Of a stretch of DNA of 64,000 nucleotides, positions 1 through 9,990 are shown one piece after another. Numbering within the stretch: the first letter of the stretch is position 1; the number at the start of each line of letters is the position of its first letter. This DNA is from an uncultured Bacteroidia bacterium. Lineage in GTDB: Bacteria; Bacteroidota; Bacteroidia; NS11-12g; UBA9320. The stretch lies in NCBI GenBank assembly GCA_905478335.1, contig CAJQIC010000030.1:48984-112983 (forward strand), given 5' to 3'. Below the pieces are notes generated by a model. It saw nothing but the letters and a program-made list of their open reading frames with translations. It made no database searches and had not been told where the DNA came from. The translations under genes were made by a program, and so were the position numbers.

Positions 1-2
1 GA

Positions 3-1667
3 ATTGGCCAACGTGTAGATGGCATAAACAACTTCGATGGAGACATTGACGAGGTACGCATTTTTAATGTTGCTAGATCCCAGTCAGATATCAAAGCCGG
101 AATTAATAAGGAGTACTGCAAGTTTCCAAAAGGACTTGTTGCATATTATAAACTTAATGAAGGTAGTGCAGGATCAACTAACACCTCTAATAAAACAGCT
201 AAAGATTACTCATCAAGTAAGAAAAATGGCACATTAAACAACTTCAGTTTGTCCGGCTCTGCATCTAACTGGATTACAGGTGACACCTTAATCGGTGGTG
301 ACACTAAATCTAGTGTAGATGTTTTTGGTTGCTACAAGTATACCACTCCCGAAGGCATCGAATATACTTCTCCAGGAAAATACACTCGTACTATTCCAAA
401 CGCAGCTGGTTGCGACTCACTTATTACTTTAAACGTTACTCTTGGAAGAGCTTACCATTTCAAGAGACATACTGTATGCGACTCCTTTGTGACACCGTTG
501 GGTAACGTTGTTTACAAAAGTGGTTTCTATCGCGATACAATTAAAGGGGTTACAGCAAAAGGATGCGATTCTGTTTTAATAATGGAAGTAAGAGTAAATC
601 AAAAAGTAGAAACACAAGAAGACTTAGTTACGTGTGACTCGGTTTCTATTAACAGCAAGTGGTATTTTACAGATGTACAACTCACTCAAAATAGTTCAGC
701 TGCTAATGGATGTGATTCCATTCACACGATTGACATAACCGTAAACAAATCAAGTTTTGAAACGCTGTATGAAACGCACTGTGATCGATTTACATCCAGC
801 TTAGGAAACACCTATACCAAGACAGGTATATACCAAGAAAAGCTCTCTAAAGCCAATAAATATAAATGCGACTCTCTGGTTGTATATGACCTAACTATAA
901 ACAACACCAGCAACATAACCGTTCCGGTTCAAGACTGTGATTCCTTTGTTTCTCCAGCAGGCAAACATTACTTTACTACAGGAGTGCATACTGAGCGCTT
1001 TGTATCTCAATTTGGATGTGATTCAATTATCGCATACGATGTGGTTCTATCTGAGACTAAAGAATCATTTGTAAAAGTGGAGGCTTGCGATTCTATACTG
1101 TTTGATAATATCTGGAGAACCGAATCTGGAACAATTGACTTTAAATCTACTACAACTGCCGGATGCGATTCTTTGGTTTCTGTAGATTTACAAGTGACGT
1201 CAATCAATAATAATGTTTTGATTTCGGGCCACACCTTAACGGCTGATCAATTTGCAAGCGAATATCAATGGGTCGATTGTAAAACTGGAAGACCGGTAAA
1301 AGGTGAATCTAAAATGTCGTTTACCGCACCCTATTCTGGGTCATTTGCCGTTGACATTACACTAAATAATTGCACCAAACGCAGCGATTGTTATGATGTG
1401 ATAGGTTTGGGTATAGAAAAGTTACGAATTGCCAACAACATTCGAGTCATTCCAAGTCCTAACAACGGTGCATTTCAGGTCATCAATTACACCAACCAAC
1501 CTATTTCAAGTTACGCTTTGAGAGACCTCACGGGCAGACTTATTCTTGAAAAAGGAAACATCAATAATTCAATATTTTATGTGCAAACGCAATTATTACC
1601 AGGTATGTATATATTGAATGTTACAACGGAAAACACCATTCGCTCTGTCCGGTTTAGTGTCGACTAG
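3..1667 (+). CDS. Partial LamG/Cys-Asp-repeat surface protein with T9SS tail
   Basis: The frame is open from the left edge, so the start lies outside the window; about 554 residues are visible. The first 40 or so show the end of a LamG/concanavalin-like fold (GDIDEVRIFNVARS), followed by VAYYKLNEG, the opening of a second such stretch. From about residue 130 to 400 there are eleven Cys-Asp motifs (GCDSL, VCDSF, HCDRF and similar), in pairs about 80 residues apart; this is a repeat type common in Bacteroidota adhesin-like proteins. The last 75 residues fit a T9SS type A sorting domain (IPSPNNGAFQV, then LPGMYILNV). The protein is probably exported by T9SS and anchored on or released from the cell surface. 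Ligand and role are unknown. Confidence 0.8.
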   Translation: MGQRVDGINNFDGDIDEVRIFNVARSQSDIKAGINKEYCKFPKGLVAYYKLNEGSAGSTNTSNKTAKDYSSSKKNGTLNNFSLSGSASNWITGDTLIGGDTKSSVDVFGCYKYTTPEGIEYTSPGKYTRTIPNAAGCDSLITLNVTLGRAYHFKRHTVCDSFVTPLGNVVYKSGFYRDTIKGVTAKGCDSVLIMEVRVNQKVETQEDLVTCDSVSINSKWYFTDVQLTQNSSAANGCDSIHTIDITVNKSSFETLYETHCDRFTSSLGNTYTKTGIYQEKLSKANKYKCDSLVVYDLTINNTSNITVPVQDCDSFVSPAGKHYFTTGVHTERFVSQFGCDSIIAYDVVLSETKESFVKVEACDSILFDNIWRTESGTIDFKSTTTAGCDSLVSVDLQVTSINNNVLISGHTLTADQFASEYQWVDCKTGRPVKGESKMSFTAPYSGSFAVDITLNNCTKRSDCYDVIGLGIEKLRIANNIRVIPSPNNGAFQVINYTNQPISSYALRDLTGRLILEKGNINNSIFYVQTQLLPGMYILNVTTENTIRSVRFSVD

Positions 1668-1779
1668 TGTAGATCCAAACCCAAATCGGTTCAGAACGAC
1701 GATTGACTTAAAAGGGCAAAGACGAAGGCGCTTACATAGAGAGTCAACGTTTTACTCCTTTTAACAAACTAGTAAAAAA

Positions 1780-1810
1780 CCAACAAGGCAGAGTTAATCC
1801 GCCTTGTTGG
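1780..1810. terminator. Intrinsic terminator between convergent genes
   Basis: A perfect 10-bp stem (CCAACAAGGC / GCCTTGTTGG) with an 11-nt loop sits between two convergent genes. On the minus strand the stem is followed by a run of T, so it should mainly end the PKD gene; on the plus strand the following sequence is only mildly T-rich. Confidence 0.7.
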
Positions 1811-1820
1811 TTGACTTTAG

Positions 1821-4205
1821 TTACCTATTTACCAAAAATCTTGCATTATAGTTATGGCCTTCATAGGTTATTTGAATAATGTACAGACCATTACTCAATT
1901 CGGTAGTATTAGCCTGGTACAACCCGGTACTAACTTCGTTTACTTCTACTGACACTTGTTTACCATTTGCATCGATTATTTGTATCAATGCGAAATCGGG
2001 TTTGTCTTTTAGGTCGACAAAAAGTTGGTCCGAGCTCGGATTTGGGTAAATCGTGCAAACCACCTGTTCAGTTCTTGGGTCATTAATCCCTACGGTTCCG
2101 ACACGAACTGTTTTGTTTATAGTATCCCAGCATCCAAACTCATTCATGCCAAATAGCGACACAACGTAATTGCCTTTTTGAGGATAAGATCGTTTGATTT
2201 CTGTGGCGCTAGATGTGTCATTTACATCCATATTGTACACCCAAAACTGTCGCGTTTGATCAGTTGATGTGTTCGTGAAGGTTACCGTATCCCCAATATT
2301 CACGTTCAAGTCTGAATGTGTCATAGACAGCATTGGTCCTTGAGCAACATTCACCTTGGAAATAGCCTTAGACATACCACAGCCGTTGATTGCAGTGATA
2401 TTCACCGTATACATGCCTGAGGCGTTGTAGGCATACATAAAGTGTGGCAAATTAGGGTCACTTGTAAGCTGTGATCCATCTCCCATATCCCATTTTATCT
2501 CCTTTGCTCCATTGGCAAATACGTCGAAGAAAAACTCTTGGTTTACGCATTGTGTTTGAGGATAGAAATAATAGCTGAGCGATGGGTTTGCAGTGTGGTT
2601 GAGTATCACCAAAGTATAATATGCAGTTAAGTCAGTCCCACACAAATTTGTAGCCGTGGCTTTGATCAAATGTTCCCCATTCTTAAAAGTTTTAAAAGCC
2701 TTTTCGCCGTTAAATTTTGAACCATCCTCAAATGTGAATGTAGGGTTTGTCAAGCTATACCCTTCGGCCTGCATAGCCAATTGGACTGTGTCGTCTTGAC
2801 ATAAAGGACTTCCTTCAGCATTGTAATCCGCATTTATTGTAAGTCTTGGTTTGGCATCGTTCGATATTCTCACATTCGTTTGAACCTGTTTACTAAAACC
2901 ACATACATTACGCTTTACAGCCTTGACTGTGTAGTTTTTTGCACTTGCATATGTGTGAAACACTTGTCCAATTGTGTCGACAAATTTTTCTGTGGTTACA
3001 TCGCCAAAATCTATGTGTAGGGTGTCGCCTGGATATAACCATGGCGCATTAAACTGAACCGTTTCTCCTAAACAGTATTGGTTGCGATAGCTGTTGATCG
3101 AAAAGTTAAATACTGGTGTCCCTGTACCAATTGTTACGGTCTTTTTTGCCGTATGGCTTGGACCGCAAGCATAGTCAAAGGTGGCTTCAACCGTATATGT
3201 ACCTGTATCGGCATATTGGTGTTTGAAAGACGTGTATTCCGGAATTGTATCCTTAATTCCATCACCATAGTTAATGATGTACCGAATCGCGCCTTGCGAA
3301 CTGGCAGATCCGCGCATTTCTTGACCTAAACAAAGCATGGAATTATTTACATATACATTGCCACTCCGCATGACATTGTCTGTTACTTTAACTGATTGCT
3401 GTGTAGTATCTGAACCACAGGCGTTAAAAGTTATGGCCTCAATGGTGTATTGTCCAGTATTGGGGTAATTGTAGTCAAATTCGTCTAGCTGTGTGGCGTT
3501 ACCATCACCCATATCAATTTGTAAACTATCAATTGGCGTGCTACCAGGCCAAACATTTACATTCACGGTTTGATTCGGACAAAGCTCCATTGGGTTTACA
3601 CTTAAGCTCGCTTTCGGTTTGCCTCTTGCATCATCGACAATGGATACCGATACTGTGTGTTCTCCTTCACCACAAAATCCTTTCACCTTCAGTTTGATAT
3701 CGAAATTTCCTGATGTTGCATACGTATGTTTTGGGTACAGAAGATTTGACGTTGTTCCATCTCCAAAATCCCATTGTAAGCTGTCGTAACCTGCAATGTT
3801 ACTCCATTGAGAAATGCTGAGTGCTGTGCCTAAACAATAATGGCCACCGTTGCTTGTCTCAGCTATACTAAAGCCTGTTTCTATTTTGGGTCTAACACGG
3901 ATGAAAATATCTGCTGTGTCGGTTGTATTGCCGTCTGTGGCATACAAAAACACCCGATACGTTCCAGTCTCCCAAAAATTCTTGGTCTTAATTGGATTTG
4001 TGGTGGACTGAAGCACCGATCCGTCTCCAAAGTCCCATTGGTAAAGATTGGCGCCCTGACCAGTAAACGTAAAAATCACATCCTGACCTGCACAAATGTT
4101 ACTGTCTGATACGTTAAACGATGCTGTAACCTGAGCTTGAGCGGGATAATAAGAGGCAAATAATGCCATTACATTAAAACTTTTTTCATGTCCTTTTTGA
4201 AACAA
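1821..4205 (-). CDS. PKD-repeat T9SS-sorted surface protein
   Basis: About 790 residues with seven PKD-type repeats, visible as motifs such as WDFGDGS, WDFGDGT, DMGDGN and WDMGDGS, then a T9SS type A tail (YPNPSSDQLFVDL near residue 715, ending ARFLVNR). PKD domains are beta-sandwich spacers of extracellular proteins; no catalytic domain is evident, so an adhesive or structural role is inferred. The start is uncertain. The frame opens at a TTG (4205) with an internal ATG at 4169, but the best signal peptide begins at an ATG at 4189 in another frame, joined to this one if the A6 run at 4181-4186 had one more base. The cleavage-like site AQAQ follows in the open frame. Confidence 0.8.
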   Translation of the reverse strand: MFQKGHEKSFNVMALFASYYPAQAQVTASFNVSDSNICAGQDVIFTFTGQGANLYQWDFGDGSVLQSTTNPIKTKNFWETGTYRVFLYATDGNTTDTADIFIRVRPKIETGFSIAETSNGGHYCLGTALSISQWSNIAGYDSLQWDFGDGTTSNLLYPKHTYATSGNFDIKLKVKGFCGEGEHTVSVSIVDDARGKPKASLSVNPMELCPNQTVNVNVWPGSTPIDSLQIDMGDGNATQLDEFDYNYPNTGQYTIEAITFNACGSDTTQQSVKVTDNVMRSGNVYVNNSMLCLGQEMRGSASSQGAIRYIINYGDGIKDTIPEYTSFKHQYADTGTYTVEATFDYACGPSHTAKKTVTIGTGTPVFNFSINSYRNQYCLGETVQFNAPWLYPGDTLHIDFGDVTTEKFVDTIGQVFHTYASAKNYTVKAVKRNVCGFSKQVQTNVRISNDAKPRLTINADYNAEGSPLCQDDTVQLAMQAEGYSLTNPTFTFEDGSKFNGEKAFKTFKNGEHLIKATATNLCGTDLTAYYTLVILNHTANPSLSYYFYPQTQCVNQEFFFDVFANGAKEIKWDMGDGSQLTSDPNLPHFMYAYNASGMYTVNITAINGCGMSKAISKVNVAQGPMLSMTHSDLNVNIGDTVTFTNTSTDQTRQFWVYNMDVNDTSSATEIKRSYPQKGNYVVSLFGMNEFGCWDTINKTVRVGTVGINDPRTEQVVCTIYPNPSSDQLFVDLKDKPDFALIQIIDANGKQVSVEVNEVSTGLYQANTTELSNGLYIIQITYEGHNYNARFLVNR

Positions 4206-4322
4206 AGTTCCTGTGTTTTGTCAGCTACCACACTGCTCAGAATCAGAAGATTTACCTGATTATGCGCACTAATATTTACAAACTTTGTGTTTAACTTACG
4301 AGGTTGCCCCGGGACATAAAGG

Positions 4323-5369
4323 CTACATCAAGACACCATTAACTGGCTTAATTGGTTCTGGTAAATCCTTTTCGCCTACCATTTCTAACAGGTCAATTTC
4401 GATCGTTCGGCATAATGCCAACATGGGTATATCGTTACCCAAGCCCTCAAACGGGTTTTCGGAATAATCCCCTATTAACTCCATCATAAGAAATACCCAA
4501 CCAATAATTATCGAAAACGGAATAGACAGCCACGCTCCCCATTCTGTTAAATCATGGAATACGGATACCATCCCGAATGGTAACAAAAAAATGAACAAGC
4601 CCACAAACACCAAACTCATACTGCCGTATTGTCTTGGGAGAGGAAACTTCTTAATTCGCTCTGCCTTGCCTTGATGCCTATAAAAATCGTTTAGAATACC
4701 TTGCAGCTCCATATGACGGAAATCGTCAATCAAGTTTTGACTTCTGAATTCCTTCAAATCCTGTGATTGCTGATCAATAATTTGTGTTGCTGTGTTTTGA
4801 CTATTGATTAAACGGTCTACCTCTTCTTTCGGCAGGCATCGAGGTAATTCGAATGCAGTAACATCGTCGCCGTACAAGCCAATGCCATAGGTTTTAAAAG
4901 ATGATTTCGTTTTTCTTCTTACCATACGACCTTGGTTGATATGCTCCCATGATGTTGGTATCAGTAACTGACTTCTGAGCGAATAGAGCCAAGCAATGTG
5001 CCTATATACTAGTCGTTTATGGATGCCTGTTATCATTTCTTCTGATGCTTCTTCGTCTCGAAACTGGTTAGAGACAAAACCTCTGACACTTGCTCCCCAC
5101 ATCCGACTGCTATTCACAATAGCACCCCAAATTTTTCTGGCTTCCCAAAGTCTATCATATGAACTGTTGTTCTTAAATCCGACATAAAATGCTACCGCTG
5201 TACCCACAAGCGATACTGGTAACCACGGAACCTCAAACGAATAAATGTCTTTGCCGTGAAGGTATTCTATAAACAATGGAACTATTGTAGCCCAAACGGC
5301 TAGCCAAATTATGTGGCCACCGGAAAAATTCATTACACCTTTAAACGTAAAGTTCTTTTTAACGTACAT
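4323..5369 (-). CDS. Bestrophin-like (UPF0187/YneE) membrane channel
   Basis: 348 residues. The N-terminus has two hydrophobic segments (about 15-55) followed by NNSSYDRLWEARKIWG, a highly recognisable block of the bestrophin/UPF0187 family, and two more membrane segments near 250-300. Bacterial bestrophins are pentameric inner-membrane ion channels (anion or cation selective depending on the member); the ion cannot be deduced here. The gene ends 6 bp after the stop of the upstream BNR protein on the same strand, so the two may share a transcript. The length fits the family and no lesion is seen. Confidence 0.85.
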   Translation of the reverse strand: MYVKKNFTFKGVMNFSGGHIIWLAVWATIVPLFIEYLHGKDIYSFEVPWLPVSLVGTAVAFYVGFKNNSSYDRLWEARKIWGAIVNSSRMWGASVRGFVSNQFRDEEASEEMITGIHKRLVYRHIAWLYSLRSQLLIPTSWEHINQGRMVRRKTKSSFKTYGIGLYGDDVTAFELPRCLPKEEVDRLINSQNTATQIIDQQSQDLKEFRSQNLIDDFRHMELQGILNDFYRHQGKAERIKKFPLPRQYGSMSLVFVGLFIFLLPFGMVSVFHDLTEWGAWLSIPFSIIIGWVFLMMELIGDYSENPFEGLGNDIPMLALCRTIEIDLLEMVGEKDLPEPIKPVNGVLM

Positions 5370-5374
5370 GCTAG

Positions 5375-8300
5375 TTATTCAACAATTAATTTTCTGGATA
5401 ATGAGCCTTTTTGTGTAGTAAGCTCAAGTATATAAATGCCTGCTTTTAGGTTAGATTGAACCGTTATGTTTCTTCCCGTAATATCAGTCTGATTCAAAAC
5501 AACTTGTCCAAGTTGGTCATAAATGATGAGGTTTCCATCCAAACACACTTCATCTAATTCAATCACAAATGTGCCGTCATTCGGATTCGGATATAGTGCT
5601 CCGGTAATACTTTTGACATCAACCACATTGCTTAGAGTGTCTTTAGAAACAATTACGGTATAATCTTCTACCTCACCTGCATCGAAACCACATGGATCCA
5701 CTTCGTTAGAACCATACCTGCACACTACGCGTAGTCTTAACTCTTTATCTAAAACGACATCATTTGGTATGGTAAAGGTCCCAATACTTGCATGGCTCCC
5801 GTCAATTTTTCCCATATTTAACCGTTCATCGTTATCGAATTCTGCATCTAAGTTGTAATCAATCCATGCTTCAACTTTGTTCAGTTCAAAGTGATAGTTA
5901 AGTTCCATTTGGAGTGCATAGGTTTGGTTTTGCATTAAGTGTACAATACTGTCTGTATAATCACCATAGTATTCCTGATCTGTCGAGTTGGACAGTCCCT
6001 CTAAACTTACATTCTTAATCCAATCAGCTCCAGTACCAGATGCTCCTCTTCCTTCGCAATACACAAATGGACGAACGGTATAGTGATATCTATACGAGTG
6101 TGTTACTTCACCGTTGTTTGATTCCACGACCAAGTTGAAGTACATATTGTCACCAGCTTCTTCACTGGGTATTCCTTGCTTAGACTTCCAAATATTGCCT
6201 GATGTATTTTCAAATTCTATTTCGTTGTTCAAACTGATGTTGTTTTTTGACCAAAACACTTTGGCGTTTTTAACGCCATTCTTTGATTCAATTTCTATAG
6301 TCACAAATTGGTCTAACCCTTTTCGTGGCTTTCTATCGGAAGCGGTTTCCGTTGTACTTACCTGCAAGATTCTAGGATATGTGGCTTTCCCTATTGTCGT
6401 ATTTTCCCATAAGCCACGTCCCCACGAAGCAGCACGCAGCGTATTACTTCCATGATGTATTTCTAAGTCTTTAACTGTAACGTTTGGCAATTGATCATTG
6501 TATAAGGTCCAGGTTGTGGCGTTCATACTTTTATAGTAGACACCAATCTCGCCACCTACATAAATGTATGACGAATCTGACTGATCCATAGTTACCGTGC
6601 GTAATGGCATATCACCCAAGTTGTAGGTGATATTCTTCCAAGTGTTACCTAGGTCGTGAGAAACAAATACTTTTTGATTGTCTCTTTGATGACGGTTATA
6701 CGTAACAACAAGTGTACTGTCTTTCAACGGGTGAAAGGCAATGTCCGTAACACTATAATTAGGCAAGTTTGAGCGAATATCCGTCCATGTTTTTCCGCCA
6801 TCTTGTGTAAGCCGAATAGCCGAATTACGAGACACGGCTATAATATCAGAATTGTTTTGTGCTATGTCCGCATCCTTTATCAATCCGATTCCCGGAAAGC
6901 TGAAAAATTCCCAAGACAAACCAAAATCTTCACTTACATAAATAGTGTCAGAGAAGTGGTACAACTTCAAATGATTTAAAGGGTCTAGAAGCAGCGGAGC
7001 TTCCCAATCTGCTTTGCCTGAACCACTCCGTGGATTACCAACGGCCGTTCTTGTTTGCCCCCCATTCCGCGTAATGTTTCTTGAGCCATATTGCCAACTT
7101 CCAATCAGCCAATCACTATTTAGTGAATGAACAATGCCCTCCATTCCATCACCACCATTCCATTCTATCCAACCTGATTCTTTCAAGATACTTGTTCCAT
7201 TGTCTTGCGACCCAGCGATATTCAAATGAATATTTGATTGGCTTAGTCCAACGGCATAAAACTCACGAATGGCTGTTCCATCGTTCAGCCTTGTCCATGT
7301 TTGGCCATTGTCAGAGCTTTTAGCCAAGTACCCGTCTGTTCCTAGATAGAATACGCCGGCAATACATTCAGCAGTCCGTATATCGGCGTGTACATATGCA
7401 GCATTTCTGTTGCTCCACTTGGTAACCTGTTTAAATGTTTGTCCTTCATCAGTGCTTGCTTCTGTATCTACATAACCATAGATCATATTCTTTACATCTA
7501 GATCCGAAACAGCAAATCCAAGACAACTTTCATCTGGGTTAGACAAAAACGTAAAAAACGCGCCTTGATTTTTAGACCTCCAAACTCCATTGGTTGAAGC
7601 CACATACACATTATTTGGTGCGCTAGGCGAAACGGCGATATGCAGTTTTGCATTGTTGTTGTTTGAGATGAGTGCCGAGTTGTTCCAGGTTTTACCCGTG
7701 TCGTTTGAGTATTTTAGGTAATTTCTATCCGATTGATAGTTGTCGTAAGCATAAATGCGTGCAGGGTTTGTTGGGTGAAATTCCATGTCTGTATTCCTTC
7801 CAGAGAATACAAGCGTCCACGTTTGTAAATTGTCTTTCGACAAGTACATTCCATTGGATGTTCCTATGTATATTATTCCCTTTCGTGTTGGGTGAAACGC
7901 AATTTTATAAATTCTTTGGTTTCTACCTAAACCACCAAAAGAGGCCGCAATCGGATTGAATTTGGTTTCAATCCACGTTGTTCCACCATCACTTGATCGA
8001 AAAAGACCATGGGTGTTGGCATTGCCCCCTTGTCGAACAGCGATTAAAATGTCGTTATTATCGGCTGGGTTAACGGTTAAAGATTCTACCCCAGAAACCA
8101 CCAAAGTATCCGTTGTATTTTCCCAGTTTTTGCCACCATCTGATGTTCTCCAAAAACCACCGCTTCTTGACCCAAGAAATATTTGGTCTGTATTTGCTGG
8201 GTTTACCCAAAACGTCTCAACGCGCCCAATCCCAGGTGAATAATGAGAAGTAATATTGTTGGCATCCCAAGGTCCAAGTTCTTCCCATCCATTTTCGAGG

Positions 8301-8620
8301 GCTTTACTATGTTTGTTAACGCGCCCGTTTGATAAATTTCGATAACTTTCAATGGCCCCAAGATCATAGGCATTTAGTCTATTTCCTGTAGGGAAATATT
8401 TGCTCTCGTTTTCGTTTTTCCAACGTTGATACCCTTTCCAACCGCTGCCTTTACCGGTACCATTTTTATCGAAATAAGCCTCCGCGGAATCAACAACTTC
8501 GTAGAAATTGTAGTTGATGTCGTCCATCATCCATTTGTATGATTTCTCTTGGCCAAAAGCCATTGTCGTAAATAATGATATACATACGACAGCAAAAAAA
8601 TTAAAACTCCTTTTATACAT
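5375..8620 (-). CDS. BNR/VPS10-type beta-propeller secreted protein, GEVED and T9SS domains
   Basis: 1081 residues from the ATG at 8620 (an upstream TTG at 8629 is less likely); a signal peptide ends at AFGQ. Residues ~120-780 hold many sialidase/VPS10-like bladed repeats with Asp-box-like motifs (SSDGGTTW, SDNGQTW, TQDGGKTW), as in secreted propeller proteins. Near residue 990 is a GEVED motif (GEVEDYTVIV), a small domain common beside T9SS tails. The C-terminus (YPNPNDGTFVIEL, then LKAGIYILEL) is a T9SS type A sorting domain. Sialidase activity cannot be inferred: no clear catalytic Arg triad was recognised. It is probably a cell-surface or secreted binding or hydrolytic protein. Confidence 0.82.
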   Translation of the reverse strand: MYKRSFNFFAVVCISLFTTMAFGQEKSYKWMMDDINYNFYEVVDSAEAYFDKNGTGKGSGWKGYQRWKNENESKYFPTGNRLNAYDLGAIESYRNLSNGRVNKHSKALENGWEELGPWDANNITSHYSPGIGRVETFWVNPANTDQIFLGSRSGGFWRTSDGGKNWENTTDTLVVSGVESLTVNPADNNDILIAVRQGGNANTHGLFRSSDGGTTWIETKFNPIAASFGGLGRNQRIYKIAFHPTRKGIIYIGTSNGMYLSKDNLQTWTLVFSGRNTDMEFHPTNPARIYAYDNYQSDRNYLKYSNDTGKTWNNSALISNNNNAKLHIAVSPSAPNNVYVASTNGVWRSKNQGAFFTFLSNPDESCLGFAVSDLDVKNMIYGYVDTEASTDEGQTFKQVTKWSNRNAAYVHADIRTAECIAGVFYLGTDGYLAKSSDNGQTWTRLNDGTAIREFYAVGLSQSNIHLNIAGSQDNGTSILKESGWIEWNGGDGMEGIVHSLNSDWLIGSWQYGSRNITRNGGQTRTAVGNPRSGSGKADWEAPLLLDPLNHLKLYHFSDTIYVSEDFGLSWEFFSFPGIGLIKDADIAQNNSDIIAVSRNSAIRLTQDGGKTWTDIRSNLPNYSVTDIAFHPLKDSTLVVTYNRHQRDNQKVFVSHDLGNTWKNITYNLGDMPLRTVTMDQSDSSYIYVGGEIGVYYKSMNATTWTLYNDQLPNVTVKDLEIHHGSNTLRAASWGRGLWENTTIGKATYPRILQVSTTETASDRKPRKGLDQFVTIEIESKNGVKNAKVFWSKNNISLNNEIEFENTSGNIWKSKQGIPSEEAGDNMYFNLVVESNNGEVTHSYRYHYTVRPFVYCEGRGASGTGADWIKNVSLEGLSNSTDQEYYGDYTDSIVHLMQNQTYALQMELNYHFELNKVEAWIDYNLDAEFDNDERLNMGKIDGSHASIGTFTIPNDVVLDKELRLRVVCRYGSNEVDPCGFDAGEVEDYTVIVSKDTLSNVVDVKSITGALYPNPNDGTFVIELDEVCLDGNLIIYDQLGQVVLNQTDITGRNITVQSNLKAGIYILELTTQKGSLSRKLIVE

Positions 8621-8654
8621 AGTATTCAAATGTAATTCATCTATAGTTAACGGA

Positions 8655-9947
8655 TTATCCCAAGCCGATTTTGTAAGTGTCTAATGCCCGTTTCCTTGCC
8701 ATTTTATGATCTACCATTGGTTCTGGGTATTGTTCTGTTGCTAGTTCAGGAACCCACTGTTTGACATAGGCCCATTGACCGTCAAACTTTTTAAGTTGTT
8801 CCGTCGGGTTAAATATTCTAAAATACGGTGCAGCATCACAACCGGTGCCCGCTGCCCACTGCCAGTTTCCGTTGTTTGATGACAGCTCAAAATCGAGTAG
8901 TTTAATTGCAAAATAGGCCTCCCCCCAACGCCAATCAATTAGCAAATGCTTACACAAAAAGCTAGCCGTGACCATGCGCACTCGGTTGTGCATATAGCCA
9001 GTCGCATTTAGCTGTCGCATCCCTGCATCAACCATTGGATATCCAGTATTACCCGAGCACCATTTCTCAAATTCATCGGTGTCGTTTCGCCATTCAATGC
9101 CGTCATATTTTCTTTTAAAGTTATGTTCGACAACGTCAGGAAAGTGATACATAATTTGCATAAAAAACTCACGCCATATGAGTTCAGATACAAAAACCGC
9201 GTTGTCTTTTACTTTGCTCAATATGGTTCTAATACCAACGGTTCCAAAACGTAAGTGCGGGCTTAAATAGCTTGTTTTATCAATGGCCGGTAAATCTCTA
9301 TTCACAGCATAATCTCCTAAATCACTAATATTAAATGATTTAACCTCTATTGTGGACTTTTCAAAACCCATTTCCTTAAGTGAAAGCAGTCTTCCTTTTG
9401 ACTTATACCAATTTGATTTAGGTGGGTTGAAAACCGGTTCAACTGCATTTAAATCTATGTGTTGAAGCCACTTGTTTTTGAATGGTGTGTATACGGTATA
9501 AGGTTTGCCATCCGCCTTAACCACTTCACTTTTTTCCACCATAACTTGATCCTTGTATGATTTGAAGGCGATGTTTTTGGTTTGAAGCAAGGTTTCAATT
9601 TGTTCATCTCGCTGTATCCCGTACGGCTCGTAATCGTGATTTGCATATACCTCAGCAACTTCCCATTCCGTTAACAATGATTTGAAAACATCTAATGGAT
9701 TCCCATTACACATGATCAAACCAGATTGAACTTTGTCTAATTGTTGATCCATGTCGACCAAACAATCATGTATAAAAGATACACGCGCATCGCTGGGATC
9801 GAGCTCATTGAGGATTTCATCGTCAAAAATAAATATGGGAACAACCGGATATCCAGAACACAAAGCCTTGGACAATCCAACATTATCTTCAAGCCGTAAA
9901 TCACGACGAAACCAAAATAACGCAACTGGATTTTCTTGAATAGACAT
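8655..9947 (-). CDS. phrB: Deoxyribodipyrimidine photolyase (class I cryptochrome/photolyase family)
   Basis: 430 residues, complete. It opens with ALFWFRRDLRLEDN (antenna-binding Rossmann domain, about 8-130) and carries the FAD-binding helical domain with WREFF (258-262), NRVRMVTASFL (321-331) and the signature NWQWAAGTGCDAAPYFRIFNP at 361-381, including the Asn and Trp positions typical of CPD photolyases. The enzyme uses blue light to split cyclobutane pyrimidine dimers. It follows cphA on the same strand after 43 bp. A 6-bp dyad (TCTGTT/AACAGA, 9950-9965) lies just before its start. A cryptochrome role is possible but less likely. Confidence 0.92.
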   Translation of the reverse strand: MSIQENPVALFWFRRDLRLEDNVGLSKALCSGYPVVPIFIFDDEILNELDPSDARVSFIHDCLVDMDQQLDKVQSGLIMCNGNPLDVFKSLLTEWEVAEVYANHDYEPYGIQRDEQIETLLQTKNIAFKSYKDQVMVEKSEVVKADGKPYTVYTPFKNKWLQHIDLNAVEPVFNPPKSNWYKSKGRLLSLKEMGFEKSTIEVKSFNISDLGDYAVNRDLPAIDKTSYLSPHLRFGTVGIRTILSKVKDNAVFVSELIWREFFMQIMYHFPDVVEHNFKRKYDGIEWRNDTDEFEKWCSGNTGYPMVDAGMRQLNATGYMHNRVRMVTASFLCKHLLIDWRWGEAYFAIKLLDFELSSNNGNWQWAAGTGCDAAPYFRIFNPTEQLKKFDGQWAYVKQWVPELATEQYPEPMVDHKMARKRALDTYKIGLG

Positions 9948-9990
9948 TCTCTGTTTAATAACAGATAAAGTCCATTTCCGTTTGCGACAA

